From Paradesertivirga superstes (lineage in GTDB: Bacteria > Bacteroidota > Bacteroidia > Sphingobacteriales > Sphingobacteriaceae), in assembly GCF_037622515.1 (NCBI RefSeq), contig NZ_JBBJCN010000007.1, positions 82,211 to 146,210 on the forward strand: a stretch of 64,000 bases of DNA, in the 5' to 3' direction. This document shows positions 35,229 through 42,692 of this stretch, piece by piece. The notes under the pieces were generated by a model. It was not told the DNA's origin, searched no databases, and worked only from the letters and a program-made list of their open reading frames with translations. The position numbers and the translations under genes were made by a program. How positions within the stretch are numbered: position 1 is the stretch's first letter; each line of letters starts with the position of its first letter.

Positions 35229-36114
35229 AACCCCTTTAAAGATTGTTATTACAATCGCTTTAATTTATGTTGTATTTCAAAAGATTGATTTTAGGGATAT
35301 TAAAAAGCTATATCTTACAAGCAATCTACTATTTATATTTCTCGCCTTTCTTGCCTATTTTTTCTCGCAGGTGGTTTCCTCCTGGCGCTTGTTAAGTTTT
35401 TTAAAATCAATCGGGATAAATGTTAGCCTCTTATTCAATTTCAAGCTGTATCTGCTCGGTTTATTTTATAATATTTATGGTGGCATAGGGGGCGATGGCT
35501 ACAAGATTTACTTGTTAAGAAAACGTTTTCAAAAACGCACCAGGAAAATCATATTTGCAATATTATTGGATAGGGTTAGTGGATTGTGGGCAATTGGTTT
35601 TCTGTTTTCTACTTTAATTCTCTTAATTCCCAGAATAAAAATTCATTGGTATATAATAGTACCTGCTGTATTACTAGGTACCTTAATATATTATGCGGTC
35701 CTGCAGTATTTTTTCCTGCTTTACAACAGGAACTTTATTAAAGCACATCTTAAAGCTATTGTGGTGCAATCATTACAGTTGGTGAGCGTAATGTGTATTT
35801 TATTAGCTCAGGACTTTAATGGTAAATTTTCACCCTATCTGTTTAGTTTCCTTGTATCATCAATCGCAGCGATTATCCCTATCGGAGCTTTTGGATTCGG
35901 GACAAGGGAATATGTGATGATACATATTTCGGATTTTTTTAATATGAATCAGAGTCTGGCAGTTTTTGTAACTTTTACCTTTTCGATTTTGTCAACTTTG
36001 GTTGCTCTGACGGGTATATGGTTTGTATATCGTTCAAAAGAATTTGAGCCATTGCCAACAGAGGAAGAAGCCGAAGATTTTGAGAAAAAAGCCGATAAAG
36101 CTATTGAAGAATAG
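35197..36114 (+). CDS. Flippase-like (LPG synthase TM/UPF0104) membrane protein
   Basis: A 305-aa protein with about eight membrane helices. It matches the lysylphosphatidylglycerol-synthase transmembrane family (PF03706, 'flippase-like domain'). Visible marks are the GGIGGDGYKIYLLRKR region (residues ~92-107) and IIPIGAFGFGTREYV. No C-terminal catalytic MprF domain is present. In this setting a role in moving or handling the lipid-linked sugar is attractive but unproven. The start at 35197 lies inside the GT2 gene (32-base overlap); the next usable ATG would remove the first helix. The end overlaps the convergent epimerase by 14 bases. Confidence 0.88.
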   Translation: MELKKVWNHVKTPLKIVITIALIYVVFQKIDFRDIKKLYLTSNLLFIFLAFLAYFFSQVVSSWRLLSFLKSIGINVSLLFNFKLYLLGLFYNIYGGIGGDGYKIYLLRKRFQKRTRKIIFAILLDRVSGLWAIGFLFSTLILLIPRIKIHWYIIVPAVLLGTLIYYAVLQYFFLLYNRNFIKAHLKAIVVQSLQLVSVMCILLAQDFNGKFSPYLFSFLVSSIAAIIPIGAFGFGTREYVMIHISDFFNMNQSLAVFVTFTFSILSTLVALTGIWFVYRSKEFEPLPTEEEAEDFEKKADKAIEE

Positions 36115-37051
36115 CCGAGTTGTTCTTGAACCATTTATAAAACTCATCTAATCCCTCTTTTAATCCTGTGGAAGGATTGTAACCCAAAAGTTCCTGTGCT
36201 TTAGAAATATTTGCATAGGTTCTTGGAACATCTCCCGGTTGCTCAGGTAATCTGTCGATCACTGCTTTTTTTCCACAAGTACTCTCGATCGCCTCAATCA
36301 ATTCTGCCAGGGTCACTGTTTTATGATTACCAAGATTGATGATTTCAAAATCCGATTTATTATAATCAATGGCAGCTATTACTCCTTTTACTGTATCACT
36401 CACAAATGTATAATCACGGCTGGTAGAGCCATCTCCATAAACAGGAATAGGCTGATCGTTTAAAATAGATTTAAAGAATTTGTGAATAGCTAAATCTGGC
36501 CGTTGACCGGGACCGTAAACTGTAAAAAATCGTAGAGCCAGAAAACGAATGCCATACAATTGGCTATATACATGTCCCAGCATTTCTCCCGAAAGCTTGG
36601 TTGATGCATATGGGCTTATGGGCAGTAATTTCTCTTCTTCATTCCAGGGCACATTTTCGTTTATTCCATAAACACTGCTTGATGAAGCGAATACAAATTG
36701 CTTAATAGTTCTGCTTTTAGCGAATTCCAGAAGCGTTTGCGTACCGCTTACATTTACATCCTGGTAAAGAATGGGGTTTTTGATACTTGGTCTGACACCG
36801 GCCTTCGCTGCAAGGTGAATAATTACATCAACATTTGTAGCCTTTTCAAGATCCTCCGTATTTCTGATATCTCCTTCAATAAACTTGAAATTCGGGTTTT
36901 CGCCTAAAGGCTTTAAATTCAATTCTTTCTGCTGGCGAGAATAAAAATTATCGAAATTGTCTATTGCAGTGACTTTGAAATTTTTTAATAATACCGCTAT
37001 CAGATTACTGCCTATAAAACCTGCTCCCCCTGTTACCAGAATATGTCTCAT
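36101..37051 (-). CDS. NAD-dependent nucleotide-sugar epimerase/dehydratase
   Basis: An extended short-chain dehydrogenase (316 aa) acting on UDP-sugars. It has the Rossmann motif GGAGFIGSNLI, the catalytic SSSSVYG with a Ser/Thr, and the YASTK motif with Tyr and Lys in ISPYASTKLSGE. The substrate-end signature FFTVYGPGQRPDLAI resembles UDP-glucuronate or UDP-glucose 4-epimerases. It probably makes a sugar for the neighbouring glycosylation module, although it is transcribed convergently. A TAGATTTG box is at 37069-37076 on the minus strand. Exact substrate uncertain. Confidence 0.92.
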   Translation of the reverse strand: MRHILVTGGAGFIGSNLIAVLLKNFKVTAIDNFDNFYSRQQKELNLKPLGENPNFKFIEGDIRNTEDLEKATNVDVIIHLAAKAGVRPSIKNPILYQDVNVSGTQTLLEFAKSRTIKQFVFASSSSVYGINENVPWNEEEKLLPISPYASTKLSGEMLGHVYSQLYGIRFLALRFFTVYGPGQRPDLAIHKFFKSILNDQPIPVYGDGSTSRDYTFVSDTVKGVIAAIDYNKSDFEIINLGNHKTVTLAELIEAIESTCGKKAVIDRLPEQPGDVPRTYANISKAQELLGYNPSTGLKEGLDEFYKWFKNNSAILQ

Positions 37052-37149
37052 TGAAATAATTAAGGCTGCAAATCTACACTAATTAATAATTTTCGAATAT
37101 TCAAAGCTTCATATGTGGGTAAAATCTCGTTAAAACTTCGAACTTTGCG

Positions 37150-37352
37150 TTCATGTCAATTTAGATCGGTCGGACAACCATAATAGAGATATAAAATTAA
37201 ATTAATATAAACCCATACCTTGAAACCCGCATGAGTTTATCGCTAAAAAGTCTTAAAAATGATCTTTGCCTGCCTGAAGAACAGCTGGGCTTACCGCTTA
37301 CAAATCGCGGTGAATAAACTCATGCAGGCCCGACCGAACGAAAGCCGGGCAG
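37150..37352 (+). ncRNA. Candidate structured RNA or 5' leader, family not recognised
   Basis: Several complementary segments nest. An outer 7-bp stem joins CGGTCGG (37167-37173) to CCGACCG (37330-37336). Inside it a perfect 12-bp stem joins GCATGAGTTTAT (37229-37240) to ATAAACTCATGC (37314-37325). Within that, ACCGC (37293-37297) pairs with GCGGT (37307-37311). An alternative 5-bp GCCCG/CGGGC hairpin at 37328-37350 competes with the outer stem. A weak -10 box (GAACTTTG, 37140-37147) would start transcription near 37152. I could not match it to tmRNA, RNase P, SRP RNA or a riboswitch class I know. Strand inferred from the downstream SDR gene. Confidence 0.4.
37231..37317 (+). CDS. Possible 28-residue small ORF inside the structured region
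   Basis: ATG at 37231 opens a frame of 28 codons ending in TAA (37315-37317); the product begins MSLSLKSLKNDLCLPEEQLG. Its start codon lies in the 5' arm and its stop codon in the 3' arm of the 12-bp stem, so the hairpin would hide both. No SD sequence precedes it. It may be a leader peptide, or chance. Confidence 0.2.
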   Translation: MSLSLKSLKNDLCLPEEQLGLPLTNRGE

Positions 37353-37385
37353 AGTTCATAACCTTTAAAAATAAATTATATTCAA

Positions 37386-38087
37386 ATGAAAATAGTAATA
37401 ACCGGAGCAAGTAGCGGAGTTGGTTTTGAAGCTGTACTGGAACTGATAATGAATTCTGACCATGAAATTGTTGCTCTTGCCCGCTCTGAAGAGAATCTCA
37501 AAAGGCTCTATAAGATCGCTACGTCATTAAACCCCGATTGCAAGCTATTTCCGGCAAAATTTGATATTGTGCACGATGATTACAGCTCCCTGATCAGTTT
37601 TATTGAAGATCGAATTGGTTCTGTCGATGTTCTGATTAATAATGCTGGTTCTTTAATTACCAAGTCTTTTGAAGAGACCACACAATTGGATTTTGCGGAT
37701 ATGCTCCAAAGCAACCTTTTAGGCCATGTTAAAATGATTCACAATTTGTTACCGCTATTAAATGAGAACTCTCATGTTGTAAATATTGGAAGTATGGGCG
37801 GTTTTCAGGGAAGTGCGAAGTTTCCGGGATTAGCAGCATACTCAGCGAGTAAAGCGGCATTACATACACTTACGGAATGTTTAGCAGTTGAATTCAATGA
37901 TCGGAAGATTCGATTTAATTGTTTAGCTTTAGGTTCGGCACAAACAGAAATGCTGGAAAAAGCTTTTCCTGATTATCAATCACCTGTAATGGCTTTCGAG
38001 ATGGGTAAATATATAGCCGATTTTTCGTTAACCGGTCATAAGTTTTTTAACGGAAAGATTTTGCCTGTTGCCGTTACCACACCTTAA
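37386..38087 (+). CDS. Short-chain dehydrogenase/reductase
   Basis: A classical SDR of 233 aa. It has the cofactor motif TGASSGVGFEA (TGxxxGxG), the structural NNAG in VLINNAGS, the catalytic serine in NIGSMGGFQG, and YSASK as the Tyr-x3-Lys pair. Cytosolic, NAD(P)H-dependent; substrate unknown. It is preceded by an unusual structured leader and followed 9 bases later by a lipoprotein gene in the same direction, so the two may form an operon. Confidence 0.92.
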   Translation: MKIVITGASSGVGFEAVLELIMNSDHEIVALARSEENLKRLYKIATSLNPDCKLFPAKFDIVHDDYSSLISFIEDRIGSVDVLINNAGSLITKSFEETTQLDFADMLQSNLLGHVKMIHNLLPLLNENSHVVNIGSMGGFQGSAKFPGLAAYSASKAALHTLTECLAVEFNDRKIRFNCLALGSAQTEMLEKAFPDYQSPVMAFEMGKYIADFSLTGHKFFNGKILPVAVTTP

Positions 38088-38096
38088 TTAAATGCT

Positions 38097-38594
38097 ATGA
38101 GGGCTGTTATATTTCTTTTATCGGGGCTTATTCTTGTGGCTTCTTGTAGGAACGAAACCGAACCTAAAATAAGTGATAAGGATATCACCTTAGTGTCAGA
38201 TAAAGACGGATCTCTCGCCTCACCTCCGTATAATGTAGAATTTAATGAAAAAACTCAGCGTCTAAGCCTGATACGCAGTAATGAAAGCCTTGAAGGTGCT
38301 GATTTAAATGCTATCATCAGTTCAATAAATAAAAAGTACCAGGATATTAAGCTGAACTTAGTAAAAGCAGGGCGTGATACGATTGAGCTGAAAATTGACG
38401 ATGCCCGTCAGCTCACTCAAGGTATGGGTAGTACCGGTGCAGAGGCATACCTGGCTGAGGTTACTTATTCATTAACGGAACTGAAAGGAGTTAAAGCTGT
38501 AAAAATAGACTTTGAAGAAGGCGATCATGCAATGCCTGGAACGTTTACCCGTGCTGATTTTAAAGCTTTAACAGACTCTGCTAAAAGCAAATAA
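38097..38594 (+). CDS. Lipoprotein with a GerMN-like region
   Basis: A 165-aa protein with a lipoprotein signal peptide: hydrophobic run VIFLLSGLILVAS then Cys at residue 17. The mature part ends with a segment (AYLAEVTYSLTELKGVKAVKI then FEEGDHAMPG) that resembles the GerMN fold of spore germination and sporulation proteins. It is found here in a non-sporulating group. Periplasmic, membrane-attached. No function can be assigned. Probably co-transcribed with the SDR gene. Confidence 0.78.
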   Translation: MRAVIFLLSGLILVASCRNETEPKISDKDITLVSDKDGSLASPPYNVEFNEKTQRLSLIRSNESLEGADLNAIISSINKKYQDIKLNLVKAGRDTIELKIDDARQLTQGMGSTGAEAYLAEVTYSLTELKGVKAVKIDFEEGDHAMPGTFTRADFKALTDSAKSK

Positions 38595-38629
38595 AATGTG
38601 GATGCCGGACTAAGCAACAGCCACATTTT
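38593..38629. terminator. Hairpin between convergent lipoprotein and ssb genes
   Basis: A 9-bp stem (AAAATGTGG at 38593-38601 with CCACATTTT at 38621-38629). It begins inside the lipoprotein stop codon and has A/T flanks but no strong T run on either strand. Likely a weak bidirectional terminator. Confidence 0.5.
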
Positions 38630-38655
38630 ATTAATATGCTACTCTTGTTGAAAGG

Positions 38656-38991
38656 TTACTTCTTGTTCAAAAGAAGTATTTCATTCACAATAATTTCAGT
38701 AAAGTATTTTTTTATACCAGCATTGTCTGTATAGCTTCTGGAACTTAAACGTCCTTCAACGCTGATTTCACTGCCTTTACGTAAATACTTTTCTGTCAGG
38801 TCAGCATTTTTATCCCACATAACAAGATTATGCCATTGAGTTTCTTCAATTTTTTCTCCTTTTTCATTCCTGTAAGAAGAGTGAGTGGCAATTGATACTT
38901 TTGCTAATTTTTTGTTGTTTGCAATTGTTTTAATTTCTGGTTCATTACCTAAGTTTCCTACCAGACGAACACTGTTTCTTAAATTACTCAT
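38656..38991 (-). CDS. ssb: Single-stranded DNA-binding protein
   Basis: A short SSB (111 aa) made almost only of the OB fold. Landmarks are NSVRLVGNLGNEPEIK at the start, THSSYRNEKGEKIEETQWHN and SEISVEGRLSSRSY. It lacks the long acidic C-terminal tail ending in DDxPF that recruits partner proteins, so it is likely an accessory SSB rather than the main replication protein. The short Bacteroidetes paralogue of SSB is often of this form. Confidence 0.9.
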   Translation of the reverse strand: MSNLRNSVRLVGNLGNEPEIKTIANNKKLAKVSIATHSSYRNEKGEKIEETQWHNLVMWDKNADLTEKYLRKGSEISVEGRLSSRSYTDNAGIKKYFTEIIVNEILLLNKK

Positions 38992-39179
38992 TTTCTTAAT
39001 TATTAAATTTGATTACCCGATTAACGAACAGTGATATTCCTTCATCACCGACGATACAAAGGTGAAAAGAGTGCTGAAAATTAGCCGGAGCTTAAACATT
39101 TATATCCGCATATATCCGGATATACACGGATAGTGATTATATTTACAAAGCATAAATTCCTAAAAATCAATTCAAATAC

Positions 39180-39539
39180 ATGGAGCGTATATGTTTAGAT
39201 TGTTCTGAAATAATTAAAGGCCGGGCAGATAAAAAGTTTTGCGATGATCAGTGCAGAAGTAATTACAATAATCGTCTTAAGGTCGAAAAAAGCGATTTTG
39301 AAAAGGAGGTGAATGCTGTTTTGCGTAAAAACCGGAGTATTCTGCAACAACTTAATCCGGATGGTAAAACCAAAATCAGCCGTGAAAAACTGCTGAGCAA
39401 AGGATTCAGTTTCCATTATATCACACATATTTATCAGACGCAAAAAGGAAATACTTATCGTTTTTGTTATGAGTATGGATACCTGAAATTAGAAAACGAC
39501 GACTTTTTATTAGTTAAGAGAGAAGATAATCAGGCTTAA
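39180..39539 (+). CDS. Small zinc-ribbon protein of unknown function
   Basis: A 119-aa protein beginning MERICLDCSEIIKGRADKKF with a four-cysteine zinc site: CLDC (C5, C8) and CDDQC further on. The region resembles the zinc ribbons of DUF2116-type proteins. The rest is helical, with a conserved-looking SFHYITHIYQTQKGN segment. No partners are evident. Upstream TATATTTA is a poor -10 box. Confidence 0.82.
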   Translation: MERICLDCSEIIKGRADKKFCDDQCRSNYNNRLKVEKSDFEKEVNAVLRKNRSILQQLNPDGKTKISREKLLSKGFSFHYITHIYQTQKGNTYRFCYEYGYLKLENDDFLLVKREDNQA

Positions 39540-39627
39540 CAATACAAGTAATTTCTGCCTTTCAGTATTTTGCAGAAAGCTTGTTTTATGATAAAAACAT
39601 TTTATTTTTATCATACCTAAATTATCT

Positions 39628-40542
39628 ATGAACAAGAGTTTTAAAGAGTTTTTCGAGTTTTCAAAAAAAGAGTTGAATGGTTTGCTGATACTCAGCATTC
39701 TTTTAATGTGTATCCTATCTGCTCCAATTATCTATGCTTATTTAAATCCTCCCAAAAAGTATGATTACTCCGAGTACATAGCCGAAGTGAAAGAATTCAG
39801 GGCTTCGGCAGCTGATAAAGTGCCTTATAAATCCAGGTATCGATCAAACAAAGTGGAAGCAGATGATGAGGCTTTTTCTGGCGAATTATTTACGTTTAAT
39901 CCCAATAATTTAAGTGCGTCAGATTGGAAACGATTAGGTTTAAGTGATAAACAAATCAAGGTTATTAAAAATTATGAATCAAAAGGAGGGAAGTTTTATC
40001 GCAAAGAGGATCTCAAAAAGATATATTCTATAAAGGCGGGAGATTATGGCAGGCTTGAGCCGTTTATTGATATCCCACAAAGGAATAGCAGCTTTAGGAA
40101 CACGTTTAAACCTGCCGGGAATAAATCTAGTACGCCACGGGCAGTAATTGATTTAAACTCTGCCGACTCCGCACAATTAGAAAGTATAAATGGAATAGGC
40201 CCGGCTTTTGCCTCCAGGATCATAAAGTACCGAAATCGCTTAGGTGGCTTTTGTAAAAAGGAACAACTGAAAGAGGTTTATGGTTTAGATACAGTATTGT
40301 ACCAGAAACTTCAAAGCCTGGTAACTCTTAATCCGGCTTCAATAAAACAAATTCCAGTTAACCTGGCGACTTTCGAGGATCTGAAAAGGCATCCTTATCT
40401 GTCCTATAAACAAATGAATGCTATTATTGAGTACAAGAAACAGCATGGAGATTATAAGGACATTAATGATTTGAAGCAAGTTGCTATCTTAAATGAAAGT
40501 GTGCTGAATAAAATAGCTCCGTATTTATCATTTTCAAAGTAA
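39628..40542 (+). CDS. Membrane-anchored helix-hairpin-helix protein (ComEA-like)
   Basis: A 304-aa protein with one N-terminal membrane helix (LLILSILLMCILSAPIIYAY). Three helix-hairpin-helix modules of about 60 residues follow. The middle one is the canonical ComEA type (VIDLNSADSAQLESINGIGP then ASRIIKYRNRLGGF). The flanking ones (NPNNLSASDWKRLGLSDKQI and NLATFEDLKRHPYLSYKQM) are degenerate copies. Such proteins bind DNA and serve uptake in competent bacteria, but in Bacteroidetes this three-module form is common and its role is not established. Confidence 0.88.
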   Translation: MNKSFKEFFEFSKKELNGLLILSILLMCILSAPIIYAYLNPPKKYDYSEYIAEVKEFRASAADKVPYKSRYRSNKVEADDEAFSGELFTFNPNNLSASDWKRLGLSDKQIKVIKNYESKGGKFYRKEDLKKIYSIKAGDYGRLEPFIDIPQRNSSFRNTFKPAGNKSSTPRAVIDLNSADSAQLESINGIGPAFASRIIKYRNRLGGFCKKEQLKEVYGLDTVLYQKLQSLVTLNPASIKQIPVNLATFEDLKRHPYLSYKQMNAIIEYKKQHGDYKDINDLKQVAILNESVLNKIAPYLSFSK

Positions 40543-40571
40543 ATCCAGTATATTCATTCCAACCTTTTTGT

Positions 40572-40673
40572 ATGACAAGTGTTAGGATAATAGGAGCAGG
40601 GACAATGGTGGAGTGTGCAAGTGGGATCATCAAACTCTGTTTAGAAAACCAATTAATAAACATTTATGATTGA
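40572..40673 (+). pseudogene. Probable remnant of a 3-hydroxyacyl-CoA dehydrogenase N-terminus
   Basis: ATG at 40572 opens 33 codons ending in TGA at 40671-40673, inside the start of the acyl-CoA dehydrogenase gene. The product starts MTSVRIIGAGTMVECASG and ends LINIYD. This reads as the first beta-alpha-beta unit of a Rossmann fold (GxGxxG-like GAGTM, helix, second strand ending in Asp). It closely resembles the N-terminus of 3-hydroxybutyryl-CoA dehydrogenases. The rest of that gene is missing. It could instead be a small leader ORF or chance; the functional match with its neighbour favours a remnant. Confidence 0.4.
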
Positions 40674-41832
40674 AACCAATTCTTCCGGCTACAATTTTTC
40701 TGTCGATGAAAATCAGGAGATGATCATCCAAATGGTTCGCGGTTTTGCAGACAAGCATGTCAGGCCGCATGTAATGGAATGGGATGAAGCACAGTTCTTC
40801 CCGGTAGAAATTTTTAAGAAATTAGGTGAACTGGGCTTAATGGGAGTACTGGTACCCGAAGAATATGGAGGTTCCGGATTTGGCTATTTTGAATATGTAA
40901 ATGTTGTTGTGGAAGTAGCTAAGGTTTGCGGTTCCATAGGACTTTCACTTGCAGCTCATAATTCTTTGTGCACCGGCCATATTCTCTTGTTTGCCAATGA
41001 AGAACAAAAACAACGCTGGCTGCCTAAACTTGCAAGAGCCGAATGGATTGGAGCCTGGGCGCTTACCGAAGCTAATTCTGGGTCCGATTCTTTAAATATG
41101 AATACTACAGCCGTGAAGGATGGAGATTATTATGTAATTAACGGCTCAAAAAACTGGATAACTCACGGCAAATCAGGAGATGTAACAGTGGCCCTGGTTA
41201 GAACCGGAGATCGAAACAGCGCCTCGGGAATTTCAGCTATTGTTGTAGAGAAGGGCACTCCCGGTTTTACTCACGGAAAAAAAGAGAATAAATTAGGCAT
41301 GAGAGCCTCGGAAACCACTGAATTAATATTTGATAATTGCAGGGTACATAAAGATAATTTGCTGGGTGAAGAAGGACAGGGATTTAAGCAGGCAATGAAG
41401 GTTTTAGATGGAGGCCGGATTTCTATTGCCGCTTTAGCCCTGGGGATTGCCAAAGGTGCGTTTGAGGCCGCTGTGAAATATTCAAAAGAAAGGCATCAGT
41501 TTGGCCAGCCTATATCCAGTTTTCAGGGAATTGCATTTAAACTGGCAGATATGGCAACCGAAATTGATGCGGCAGAATTACTGATTTTAAAAGCAGCTGA
41601 TTTAAAGAACAGAGGAGAATCCGTTACAAAGAATTCAGCGATGGCTAAATATTATGCTTCTGAAGTTGCTGTTAAAGTAGCCAACGACGCAGTGCAGATT
41701 TTTGGAGGTTACGGGTATACCAAAGATTTTCCTGTTGAGAAATACTACCGTGATGCAAAGCTTTGTACTATCGGAGAGGGGACTTCGGAAATACAGAAGA
41801 TTGTGATTTCGAGGGAAATACTGAAGGATTAA
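40666..41832 (+). CDS. Acyl-CoA dehydrogenase
   Basis: FAD enzyme that oxidises acyl-CoA to enoyl-CoA in beta-oxidation or branched-chain amino acid breakdown. The 388-aa protein has the N-terminal helical domain, the FAD/substrate loop WALTEANSGSDS, and the C-terminal domain with RHQFGQPISSFQGIAFKLAD and QIFGGYGYTKDFPVEKYYRD. The catalytic base is E371 in GEGTSEIQK, as in short- and medium-chain members. It looks most like the short/branched-chain or butyryl type. A terminator hairpin overlaps its stop codon. Confidence 0.95.
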   Translation: MIETNSSGYNFSVDENQEMIIQMVRGFADKHVRPHVMEWDEAQFFPVEIFKKLGELGLMGVLVPEEYGGSGFGYFEYVNVVVEVAKVCGSIGLSLAAHNSLCTGHILLFANEEQKQRWLPKLARAEWIGAWALTEANSGSDSLNMNTTAVKDGDYYVINGSKNWITHGKSGDVTVALVRTGDRNSASGISAIVVEKGTPGFTHGKKENKLGMRASETTELIFDNCRVHKDNLLGEEGQGFKQAMKVLDGGRISIAALALGIAKGAFEAAVKYSKERHQFGQPISSFQGIAFKLADMATEIDAAELLILKAADLKNRGESVTKNSAMAKYYASEVAVKVANDAVQIFGGYGYTKDFPVEKYYRDAKLCTIGEGTSEIQKIVISREILKD

Positions 41833-41852
41833 GGGCATATAATGCCCTTTTT
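41831..41852 (+). terminator. Rho-independent terminator after the acyl-CoA dehydrogenase gene
   Basis: An 8-bp stem (AAGGGCAT 41831-41838 with ATGCCCTT 41842-41849), 3-base loop, then TTT. It starts in the stop codon. Confidence 0.7.
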
Positions 41853-41857
41853 ACATC

Positions 41858-42199
41858 TTATACCAGTATAGAACATATCATTATTATATGCACTGCCAAA
41901 CTCACAAAAAAAGAAAGAATAGTAAACCTGGTACTTGCCCCGCTCATATTCCCTACAACATTTATAAAAAACAGAATCATACTAATTCCAAGAATCATAG
42001 ATGTTGGCCCATTTAACAGATTCGACATTAAAAAACTGAGGGGCACAAGCAAACAGTGTATAAGCAAAGAAATAAGCCACCAAAGTAAGTGCTGTGTTTT
42101 TTGATGATCTGCATAAGCAATATATTTGGTCCAAAAAGTGGATAAATTTATAGATTGGTTGTTTTTAAATGTTGCTGCTGATGTTTTTAAAGTTGTCAT
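41858..42199 (-). CDS. Small membrane protein of unknown function
   Basis: The start is placed at 42199 (MTTLKTSAATF, 113 aa); the longer ATG at 42229 adds a Cys-rich decapeptide with no support. Three hydrophobic segments are visible (LLWWLISLLIHCLLVPLSFL, MILGISMILFFINVV, and FTILSFFVSLAVHIIMICSI), which implies an inner-membrane protein. No motif or neighbour suggests a role. Convergent with the acyl-CoA dehydrogenase gene. Confidence 0.7.
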   Translation of the reverse strand: MTTLKTSAATFKNNQSINLSTFWTKYIAYADHQKTQHLLWWLISLLIHCLLVPLSFLMSNLLNGPTSMILGISMILFFINVVGNMSGASTRFTILSFFVSLAVHIIMICSILV

Positions 42200-42366
42200 A
42201 ATAGTCGTTTTACAAATGCAAAATTGCAAAGCGCTGAAGATTCAAAATATGACACAGGTCATTTTAGATAAGATCCTAATCACAAAATTTGGATAGGTGA
42301 AAATCATTGCTCACTTAAGCGATCTCTCATCAAAACAGATTTAGCTGCTTTTTCTCAATTTTATCC

Positions 42367-42396
42367 TTTGAGTTCTAATAATTTGCAGTAAATTTG
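42367..42396 (+). promoter_or_regulatory. Promoter of the rpsU-xerC-hpf operon
   Basis: TTTG at 42367-42370, an 18-base spacer and TAAATTTG at 42389-42396, an exact match to the Bacteroidetes consensus. The predicted start of transcription near 42401 would put the rpsU SD sequence about 10 bases into the message. Confidence 0.7.
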
Positions 42397-42410
42397 CAAT
42401 CCTTAACGAG

Positions 42411-42417
42411 AGGAGGT
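42411..42417 (+). promoter_or_regulatory. Strong Shine-Dalgarno sequence of rpsU
   Basis: AGGAGGT, complementary to the 16S 3' end, 11 bases before the ATG at 42429. Nearly all other genes here lack an SD. In Bacteroidia the anti-SD is normally occluded on the ribosome with help from bS21, the product of this very gene, and rpsU is known to keep an SD as a feedback control. Confidence 0.85.
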
Positions 42418-42428
42418 ATTTACAGATT

Positions 42429-42620
42429 ATGATCATTATAAACGTTAAAGACGGTGAATCACTAGATAAAGCATTAAAACGCTTCAAGAAGAAATTCGAA
42501 AAAACAGGAGTTTTAAGAGAGCTTCGTAGTCGTCAGGCATTTGAAAAGAAGTCTATTACCCGCCGTACTCAGGTTAAGAAAGCTATTTATAAACAAGGCT
42601 TGAATCAGGAAACTGTTTAG
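42429..42620 (+). CDS. rpsU: 30S ribosomal protein bS21
   Basis: A 63-aa basic protein (IIINVKDGESLDKALKRFKK, then the arginine-rich RELRSRQAFEKKS) of the small subunit platform. In Bacteroidia bS21, with bS18 and bS6, helps to bury the anti-Shine-Dalgarno tail of 16S rRNA, which explains why SD sequences are rare in this group. The gene itself has a strong SD and its own promoter, so shortage of bS21 should raise its translation. First gene of a set with xerC (72 bases on) and hpf. Confidence 0.97.
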   Translation: MIIINVKDGESLDKALKRFKKKFEKTGVLRELRSRQAFEKKSITRRTQVKKAIYKQGLNQETV

Positions 42621-42692
42621 TTTTCTCAACATAGATTTTAATAATTAAAAACCTATTTGTATATTGCTTTTGCACTATATAAATAGGTTTTA

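Larger units (their letters stand above)
37052..37385. other. 334-base intergenic region with structured core
   Basis: The left part (37052-37130) is AT-rich and holds the epimerase -10 box. From about 37150 to 37350 the sequence is richer in G+C and in complementary segments than any other gap here; see the separate ncRNA entry. The last 35 bases before the SDR start are AT-rich with no SD sequence. Confidence 0.6.

Noticed and set aside
39302..39315. AAGGAGGTGA followed by ATG inside the zinc-ribbon gene, a perfect SD
   Set aside because: The ATG is out of frame with the host gene, its ORF is only 27 codons, and the bases are simply the codons for Glu-Lys-Glu-Val in the host.
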